From: Deltaproteobacteria bacterium
GTDB taxonomy: Bacteria > Desulfobacterota > Desulfobulbia > Desulfobulbales > BM004
Assembly (NCBI GenBank): GCA_019312985.1
Contig: JAFDCC010000090.1
Location: forward strand, 1-5,685
DNA length: 5,685 nucleotides
Direction: 5' to 3'
A model generated the notes under the pieces. The model was not told the DNA's origin. It saw only the letters and a program-made list of their open reading frames with translations, and did not search any database. Below are positions 1 through 4,646 of this stretch, one piece after another (within the stretch, counting starts at the first letter, position 1; the number at the start of each line of letters is the position of its first letter). A program made the translations under genes and the position numbers.

Positions 1-209
1 TCGCCGGTCGCGATCTGCCGGCGACAGCTGTCACCAAGTCGGGCGTCCACTATTCGAAGATCGAGGGGTTCCCCGCCAGCCGCATTGTTGACGAAGATGA
101 TCCAATCCTCACGTTCTACCGATGGTTCTGGAAGGACGGCGATGGCTGGAACCCGCTTCACACGGCCGCCCACGAGGGTCTGAAGAGCACAGGACGCGCC
201 GACATCTGG
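1..209 (+). other. Unrecognised hydrophilic coding-like stretch upstream of the MFS part
   Basis: In the same frame as the MFS gene this stretch encodes about 69 residues without stops, including IVDEDDPILTFYRWFWKDGD and GWNPLHTAAHEGLKSTGRAD. It is rich in Trp, Asp and His and has no membrane helix where MFS helices 2-4 should be. Forward frames 1 and 2 reach stops, and neither is hydrophobic. All four lysines here are AAG (five counting the one just past the junction at 231-233). In the MFS part downstream of base 240 the count is one AAG to eight AAA. I do not recognise the peptide. It is best read as the end of an unrelated gene joined in frame by recombination, or as an assembly chimera near a contig edge. 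The join lies between roughly 186 and 220. Confidence 0.45.
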
Positions 210-1103
210 ACCTTCTACGACCCGGCCCGCAAGGCTTCGGTGCCGAACCTCTGCTCCGCCGAGGAACTCATCCTCGCCAATGCCTTATCCGGGGCAACGT
301 GGTCCATCATGCTCGCCTTCGGCGCCGCCCTCGGCGGCTTCATTACCTATCTCTACGGGTGGCAGACGGCCATCGTCGTCGATGCGGCAACCTTTCTGAT
401 ATCGGCCCTGATGCTCATGGGTCTCGACCTGCCCCACACGGTGAAGGCGAGAAAAGAAAAACCGGGCTGGTATGATCTCACCGGCATAAACGACCTCCGG
501 GAAGGGGTCAAATATGTCATCCGCCACAGGGAGGTTGCAACGCTGCTGCTGGTAAAAAGCGGCTGGGCCCTTTCCGGCGGCATCCTCGTCCTGCTGACTG
601 TCTTTGGCGAACAGGTCTTTTCCGTCGGGGGGGAAGGGGGTAAAAGCGGTGTCCTCTATTCAGTCCGGGGCATCGGGGCCGCCATAGGGCCTATACTGGC
701 CTGGCATTACTTCGGCGAAACACGGAAATCAATGTACCGCTCCATCAGCCTCTCATTTTTTCTGGCCTCCGGGGCCTACGTATTATTCTCTCAGGCCCCG
801 AACCTGCTTGCGGCAATTCCCTTTGTCCTGCTCGGCCATATCGGCGGCTCCATCCAGTGGGTTTTCAGCACCACCCTGCTGCAGCAGATCGTGCCGGACC
901 AGTTCCGCGGCCGCGTCTTTGCGGCGGAGATGGCCCTGCTCACACTGGTGATGAGCCTTTCAACCTACTTCACCGGCCTGGGGCTCGACCACAATGTCGA
1001 TCCCCGTCTGCTCACCCTGCGGCTTGCGCTTCTATTCCTTCTGCCGGGCACCTTCTGGGTGATCTATCTTCGTTTGAACAGGAAAAAAATGGGCAGCGCC
1101 TGA
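3..1103 (+). CDS. MFS exporter, C-terminal part, 5' end missing and fused to a non-MFS stretch
   Basis: The frame is open from the left edge (codons in phase with base 3) to a TGA at 1101-1103, 366 codons in view. From about residue 70 (base 210) it reads as a major facilitator superfamily transporter of the EntS-like/MFS_3 type, a proton-coupled inner-membrane exporter. Family-like signatures are DPARKASVPNL, ANALSGATWSIM and GAALGGFITYLYGW, then RGIGAAIGP in the second half and a RGRVFAAE loop near residue 302. About eight hydrophobic helices follow, and the tail is basic (RLNRKKMGSA). Such proteins are usually 400-430 residues. Here the first three or four helices are absent: residues 1-69 are hydrophilic, and no other forward frame upstream encodes the missing helices. 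A GTG at 240 could be picked as a start, but it lies inside the conserved PARKASVPNL segment, so it is unlikely to be the true start. The substrate cannot be told. The MFS call is firm; intactness is doubtful. Confidence 0.8.
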   Translation, partial: AGRDLPATAVTKSGVHYSKIEGFPASRIVDEDDPILTFYRWFWKDGDGWNPLHTAAHEGLKSTGRADIWTFYDPARKASVPNLCSAEELILANALSGATWSIMLAFGAALGGFITYLYGWQTAIVVDAATFLISALMLMGLDLPHTVKARKEKPGWYDLTGINDLREGVKYVIRHREVATLLLVKSGWALSGGILVLLTVFGEQVFSVGGEGGKSGVLYSVRGIGAAIGPILAWHYFGETRKSMYRSISLSFFLASGAYVLFSQAPNLLAAIPFVLLGHIGGSIQWVFSTTLLQQIVPDQFRGRVFAAEMALLTLVMSLSTYFTGLGLDHNVDPRLLTLRLALLFLLPGTFWVIYLRLNRKKMGSA

Positions 1104-1117
1104 AGCTTCCGGCCCGG

Positions 1118-1438
1118 TTAAAGAAGGACCCGCATCAGGAGGATGAAGAATATCAGAAGGGGGACGTAGTAGGTCAGCATGCCGACGGCCAGCCGTTTTT
1201 TTTCCTTCTGCAGGAGGTCCTTGCGATCAAGGACACCCCGGACATAGTTGCGCACCCAGAACGGCACCGCATCCTCGCCCAGAAAGCGGATGAAAAAGGG
1301 CTCAATCCTTTTTTCCGAGGGTTTTTCATCATACCAGGCCTGCCAGGCGTCACAGAATACCTGGAACTCGCTGACCCCGAGCCAGGACGAGGCCCGGAAA
1401 ACCTTCTGGATGTCTGTTGGTTTTCTCTTCTTCCACAT
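1118..1438 (-). CDS. Small hypothetical protein with C-terminal membrane anchor
   Basis: This encodes 106 residues from ATG (1438-1436) to TAA (1120-1118) on the minus strand; I do not recognise the family. The N-terminal ~80 residues are soluble, basic and rich in aromatics (MWKKRKPTDIQ, SSWLGVSEFQVF, DAWQAWYDEKP, FWVRNYVRGVLDRK). A KEKKR patch then precedes a single hydrophobic segment at about residues 83-106 that ends the protein. By the positive-inside rule this suggests a tail-anchored inner-membrane protein with its soluble part in the cytoplasm. A longer version starting at GTG 1480 (120 aa) or GTG 1453 is possible. GTG 1480 is disfavoured because it overlaps a TATAGT -10-like element. 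The gene converges on the MFS gene (14-base gap) and is divergent from the synthase fusion. An A8 run in its coding strand (1203-1196) sits just before the membrane segment. It looks real from its composition and topology, but its function is unknown. Confidence 0.7.
   Translation of the reverse strand: MWKKRKPTDIQKVFRASSWLGVSEFQVFCDAWQAWYDEKPSEKRIEPFFIRFLGEDAVPFWVRNYVRGVLDRKDLLQKEKKRLAVGMLTYYVPLLIFFILLMRVLL
1185..1203 (+). terminator. Weak hairpin plus T8 tract, possible terminator of the MFS transcript
   Basis: ACGG-CCAG-CCGT (1185-1196) can pair as a 4-bp stem with a 4-base loop, or 5 bp with a 2-base loop. It runs directly into eight T residues (1196-1203) on the plus strand, about 80 bases after the MFS stop. 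The layout resembles an intrinsic terminator, but the stem is short. The same bases encode Glu-Lys-Lys-Arg-Leu of the convergent small gene, so the match may be coincidence. Confidence 0.22.
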
Positions 1439-1478
1439 CACTTTTCCATCCACCAGAATATTTCGTTTCCCCCTTAAC

Positions 1479-1513
1479 ACTATAACAACTAAAAGGGTGC
1501 ACGGCCAGGGCCA
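1479..1513 (-). promoter_or_regulatory. Possible promoter of the small minus-strand gene (-24/-12-like, or TATAGT -10)
   Basis: Read on the minus strand, 1513-1498 is TGGCCCTGGCCGTGCA. This has the GG and GC doublets separated by ten bases as in sigma54 promoters (TGGCACG-N4-TTGCA), with three mismatches at the other conserved positions. Just downstream, 1484-1479 is TATAGT, a sigma70 -10-like hexamer without a good -35 at 17 bases. Either would start transcription around 1488-1472. That leaves a 30-50-base leader to ATG 1438 and argues against the GTG at 1480 as the start. Confidence 0.28.
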
Positions 1514-1583
1514 CCCATTTCATGCCGATCCCTGCCGCCCTGTGTCGTGGTATTGGAATCGGCGGCAGAAAAGACAATCCCCT

Positions 1584-1612
1584 TTTCCATCGGCCCGCAT
1601 TTGAGGTATTCT
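1584..1612 (+). promoter_or_regulatory. Weak sigma70-like promoter candidate for the synthase fusion operon
   Basis: TTTCCA (1584-1589) and TATTCT (1607-1612) are spaced by 17 bases, each matching four of six consensus positions. Transcription would begin near 1619, just before the upstream mini-ORF. This is the best pair I saw between 1481 and 1654, but it is weak and could be chance. Confidence 0.2.
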
Positions 1613-1625
1613 GCTGGAGACCACC

Positions 1626-1658
1626 ATGGAAAATTTCTTGGAAAGGACAAAATCATGA
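1626..1658 (+). CDS. Upstream mini-ORF (10 codons) overlapping the start of the synthase fusion
   Basis: ATG at 1626 opens a 10-codon frame, MENFLERTKS, ending in TGA at 1656-1658. It has a well-placed Shine-Dalgarno element: GGAG at 1616-1619, six bases before the ATG. Its stop overlaps the start of the large gene as ATGA (1655-1658), the classic arrangement for translational coupling, and the mini-ORF contains the ribosome binding site of the large gene (GGAAAGGA, 1640-1647). It may be a leader peptide controlling translation of the fusion gene, or simply chance. It is too short for any homology argument. Confidence 0.3.
   Translation: MENFLERTKS
1640..1647 (+). promoter_or_regulatory. Ribosome binding site fixing the start of the synthase fusion
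   Basis: GGAAAGGA ends seven bases before ATG 1655. This is far better placed than anything before the in-frame GTG at 1547. The 36 residues that the GTG would add are polar, unlike a membrane-protein N-terminus. The ATG is immediately followed by the first hydrophobic helix. Confidence 0.65.
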
Positions 1659-4642
1659 CCGCCGGACAGCGCGCCATATTCATATCCGTCACCTGCCTGG
1701 GCATGTCTTCACTCATGACCCAGATCGTGACCCTGCGCGAATTCATGAACATCCTCGCCGGCAATGAACTGGTCATCGGCCTGGTCATCGCCAACTGGCT
1801 GCTGCTCACGGGCTGCGGCAGCTACCTGGGTCGCTTTGCCGGCAGGCTCCGGCACCCGGTCCGCTGGCTTGTTTTGCTGCAGGCGGCTGTCGCCCTCCTG
1901 CCCTTCGTGCAGATAAGCGCTATCCGGCTGCTGAAAAAATTCATTGTTCCCGGCCTCATGCTGGGGCTGCACCAGGCATTTCTCGCCTCCTTTGTCCTGC
2001 TGCTGCCCTACTGCCTGGTATCCGGTTTTCTCCTCCCCCTTTTCTCAAGCCTCGGCGGCAAAGAAAAAGACGCCGCCCAGATTGGCGAAATTTACGTGCT
2101 GGACGTGATTGGCGACATTGCCGGCGGCCTGCTGTTCAGCTTTCTCCTCGTCTATTTCCTGAGCCCCTTCCAGATCCTCGTCTTTCTCCTCGTTCTCAAC
2201 CTCGCAGCCGCCGTCCTCGTGAGCGGTTCCCACTGGAGCAGAAGAGCTGCCATTGCCTGCCTTGCCGCCCTGGCAGTCACCCTGGTCCCGGTCACCCTTC
2301 TTGATTTTGAAAGAATAACCGGCCGGGCCCAGTTCCCGGGCCAGGAAGTTCTTTTCCAGGAGGCAACCCCCTACGGCAACCTTGCCGTCACCCGCTCCGG
2401 CAGCCAGTTCACGGTATACGAAAACGGTGTGCCGGTGGGATCGAGCCAGAACGTCATTGCGGCGGAGGAAAGCGTCCACTTCGGCCTCTCCCAGCTCCCG
2501 GCGCCGGGAAATATCCTTGTCGTTTCCGGCGGCCTGAACGGTTCCCTGGCCGAGGTGCTGAAATATCCCGTCGAACTGGTTCATTACGTCGAACTGGACC
2601 CTGAGGTGATCCGTTTCGTGAAGAAACTTGCCCCCGGCACCGACGACAGGCGCGTCACAACCTTTGCCGTGGATGCCCGGCGCCATATCCGCTCGAAGCG
2701 GAATTTCTACGACGCCATCCTGATAGACCTTGCAGATCCTGCCACGGCCCAACTCAACAGGTTTTACACCCTGGAGTTCTTCCGGGAGGCCAAAAGGGCC
2801 TTGCGGTCCAATGGTGTCCTGAGTTTCGGCCTGAGCGGCGCGGAAAACTATGCCAACCCCGAGATCCGCCTTCTCGCCTCGACCATCTTTCGTTCGCTGA
2901 ACGAGGTTTTTACGAACATCCTTTTGGTGCCCGGCAGCCGCCAGTACTATATTGCCGCCAGCGGCCCGCTCGGCTATGACATTGACGCCAGACTTGCGGC
3001 AAAAAACATCCGGACACACTATGTAAACAAGGAATACCTTCTGGCCCGCCTGAGCCCGGACCGGCTTGAAACGGCCCGGCAAATGGTCTCGGTTCCCGCT
3101 TCCCTGAACAAGGATTTCAGGCCGGCTAGCTACTACGTCCTTCTCCACTACTGGCTCAGCAAATTCGAGGCCGGCCTCCTGCTGCCGGTCCTGGTAAGCG
3201 CTACTCTCATTATCCTCCTCGTTGCACTCGTTATGCAGGCCCCGGCGCCGGCCGCATCGCTGGCCCTGTCCCTCAGCGGCTTCAGCGGCATGGGCCTGGA
3301 AATCACCCTGCTTCTTGCCTTCCAGGTCATCTACGGTTTTGTCTACCAGCAGCTTGGCATCATTATTACCGCCTTTCTTCTCGGCACTGCCCTGGGAGGC
3401 TTCTGGTCGGTCCGCCGCCGGGTTGCTGCCCGTGCCCTTTTTTTCCGCCTCGACCTTGCCTTCAGTTTTCTCGCCTTTCTCCTGGTTCCTGTTTTCCTCT
3501 TTATCCAGGCAAAGCCCTCCTCTTTCATCGGGGCGAGCGCACCACTGCTCCTCTTTCCGTTCCTGACAATATGCATTGGCTTTCTAGTCGGGGCCCAGTT
3601 CCCCCTTGCGGCCAGGCTCAGCTTCCACGGTTTGGAGAAGACGGCGGCCACCCTCTACGCCCTTGATTTTCTCGGGGCCGCCCTCGGCGCCCTCCTTGTT
3701 GCCGCATTCGCTGTTCCACTCCTGGGCATCATCGGGACCTGCTTTCTTATCGGCACCTTGAAGCTTTGTTCCAGCATGCTTTTCCTCTTCAGCCGCAAGG
3801 AAAAAGCAACGGACTTTCTCCCCGATCCACCGGCGGAATTCTCCACCTGGGCAACATTCCTTGCCGTGCTGCTGCCCTTCTCGGCCATAGGGCTTCTCGC
3901 CGGCCCGGACAGGACAAGCACCGTCCTTTACAACATCTCCTTTACGCCCGTCTATCACTGGGGTCTCCTCGTCCTTCTTGCCTTCAACATGCTGCAGGCC
4001 ATGGGGATCGTGCCGCAGCTCGGTACCGCTGACTTCCGGCAGGTCCTGGCCCGGCCAATCCTGCAGCGCACAAAAATTCACTTATCCCGCTGGCTCAACT
4101 TCTTTGCCTTTGCCCTGGTGGTCTTTTTTCCCGTTTTCCGGTGCTACTTCAAGATTCCCTACCTCTTCTGCCATGTCTGCCCGAGGCAGTGCGTCTTTGG
4201 CTACCTGCGGCCGTACCTCGTGCCGGCCGCCCTTATCATGAACCTCGACAAACGATTCTGGTGTTTTCACTGCTGCCCCATCGGCACCCTGCACGACTGC
4301 CAGGCCCGTGTCGCCTTCCGCCCTGCAGTACTGCCAAAATTCATCAAAGTTCTCCCCCTTGCAGTTCTTGCCTTTACCGCCTTTGCCTACTTCAGGCTTT
4401 CGGCAGACCAGACACAGCCCGAGGCTGCGGCCCGGGACTGGTACACCTTCTTTTTCATGAATGTCTATACATCCTTCGGGATTGTCATCGCAGTTGCGGC
4501 CCTGCTGATCCTCACAACATTCAAACTGCGCCGGCCCTTTTGTGAGCTGCTCTGCCCTGTCGGCACCCTTTCCGGCTTGCTTCTGAAAATAGAAGGGTTA
4601 CCTTTTCTCAGTAAAACACGGCAGGACAGTCAGGAAAAGTGA
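1655..4642 (+). CDS. Spermidine-synthase-like polytopic membrane protein fused to a NapH-like Fe-S module
   Basis: This encodes 995 residues from ATG 1655. Four parts follow in order. (1) Residues 6-216: six or seven membrane helices, with LREFMNILAGNELVIG and NWLLLTGCGSYLG. (2) Residues ~235-440: a soluble spermidine-synthase/methyltransferase fold, with nucleotide loop SGGLNGS (291-297), acidic strand end VELD (E313, D315), VDARR (D340) and DLADP (D358, D361). (3) Residues 505-712: a second membrane block resembling the first, with YALDFLGAALGALL. (4) Residues ~729-995: helices with Cys groups C839/C842/C846, C870/C873/C874/C882 and C963/C967; two of these are the Cx3CPxG motif of the Fer4_5/NapH family. 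Parts 1-3 resemble membrane-fused spermidine synthases. The catalytic DxxDP is kept, but the glycine loop reads GGLNG instead of GGGDG and the usual Q-L-T-E-R-D-E polyamine site is absent, so aminopropyl transfer is doubtful. Part 4 should carry [4Fe-4S] clusters at the membrane; the extra C-terminal ferredoxin motifs of NapH are missing. amrS follows after four bases. Confidence 0.88.
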   Translation: MTAGQRAIFISVTCLGMSSLMTQIVTLREFMNILAGNELVIGLVIANWLLLTGCGSYLGRFAGRLRHPVRWLVLLQAAVALLPFVQISAIRLLKKFIVPGLMLGLHQAFLASFVLLLPYCLVSGFLLPLFSSLGGKEKDAAQIGEIYVLDVIGDIAGGLLFSFLLVYFLSPFQILVFLLVLNLAAAVLVSGSHWSRRAAIACLAALAVTLVPVTLLDFERITGRAQFPGQEVLFQEATPYGNLAVTRSGSQFTVYENGVPVGSSQNVIAAEESVHFGLSQLPAPGNILVVSGGLNGSLAEVLKYPVELVHYVELDPEVIRFVKKLAPGTDDRRVTTFAVDARRHIRSKRNFYDAILIDLADPATAQLNRFYTLEFFREAKRALRSNGVLSFGLSGAENYANPEIRLLASTIFRSLNEVFTNILLVPGSRQYYIAASGPLGYDIDARLAAKNIRTHYVNKEYLLARLSPDRLETARQMVSVPASLNKDFRPASYYVLLHYWLSKFEAGLLLPVLVSATLIILLVALVMQAPAPAASLALSLSGFSGMGLEITLLLAFQVIYGFVYQQLGIIITAFLLGTALGGFWSVRRRVAARALFFRLDLAFSFLAFLLVPVFLFIQAKPSSFIGASAPLLLFPFLTICIGFLVGAQFPLAARLSFHGLEKTAATLYALDFLGAALGALLVAAFAVPLLGIIGTCFLIGTLKLCSSMLFLFSRKEKATDFLPDPPAEFSTWATFLAVLLPFSAIGLLAGPDRTSTVLYNISFTPVYHWGLLVLLAFNMLQAMGIVPQLGTADFRQVLARPILQRTKIHLSRWLNFFAFALVVFFPVFRCYFKIPYLFCHVCPRQCVFGYLRPYLVPAALIMNLDKRFWCFHCCPIGTLHDCQARVAFRPAVLPKFIKVLPLAVLAFTAFAYFRLSADQTQPEAAARDWYTFFFMNVYTSFGIVIAVAALLILTTFKLRRPFCELLCPVGTLSGLLLKIEGLPFLSKTRQDSQEK

Positions 4643-4646
4643 CGCC

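Noticed and set aside
240..242. GTG 240 as the real start of the MFS gene
   Set aside because: It falls inside the conserved PARKASVPNL segment, has no convincing Shine-Dalgarno, and would omit several helices; the frame is open upstream.
624..642. G-rich run (G7-AA-G5) as a possible G-quadruplex
   Set aside because: There are only two G tracts within coding sequence of the MFS gene, and its reading is explained by Gly-Gly-Glu-Gly-Gly codons.
1101..1120. Bidirectional terminator between the convergent MFS and small genes
   Set aside because: Only the short palindrome GAAGCTTC and a loose CCGGCCCGG are present; there is no stem followed by a T run in the 14-base gap.
857..1477. Plus-strand 206-codon frame spanning the MFS 3' end and the small gene
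   Set aside because: It overlaps two better supported genes out of frame, its product is a compositional shadow (Pro/Arg/His rich), and it crosses a convergent gene boundary.
1547..1654. Extended N-terminus of the synthase fusion from GTG 1547
   Set aside because: The 36 added residues are polar, there is no good ribosome binding site before the GTG, and the ATG at 1655 has GGAAAGGA seven bases upstream directly before the first membrane helix.
2045..3148. Long open frame (367 codons) on the minus strand inside the synthase fusion
   Set aside because: It is an antisense shadow of GC-rich coding sequence. The plus-strand frame carries clear family motifs across the same span, while the minus product is low in recognisable structure.
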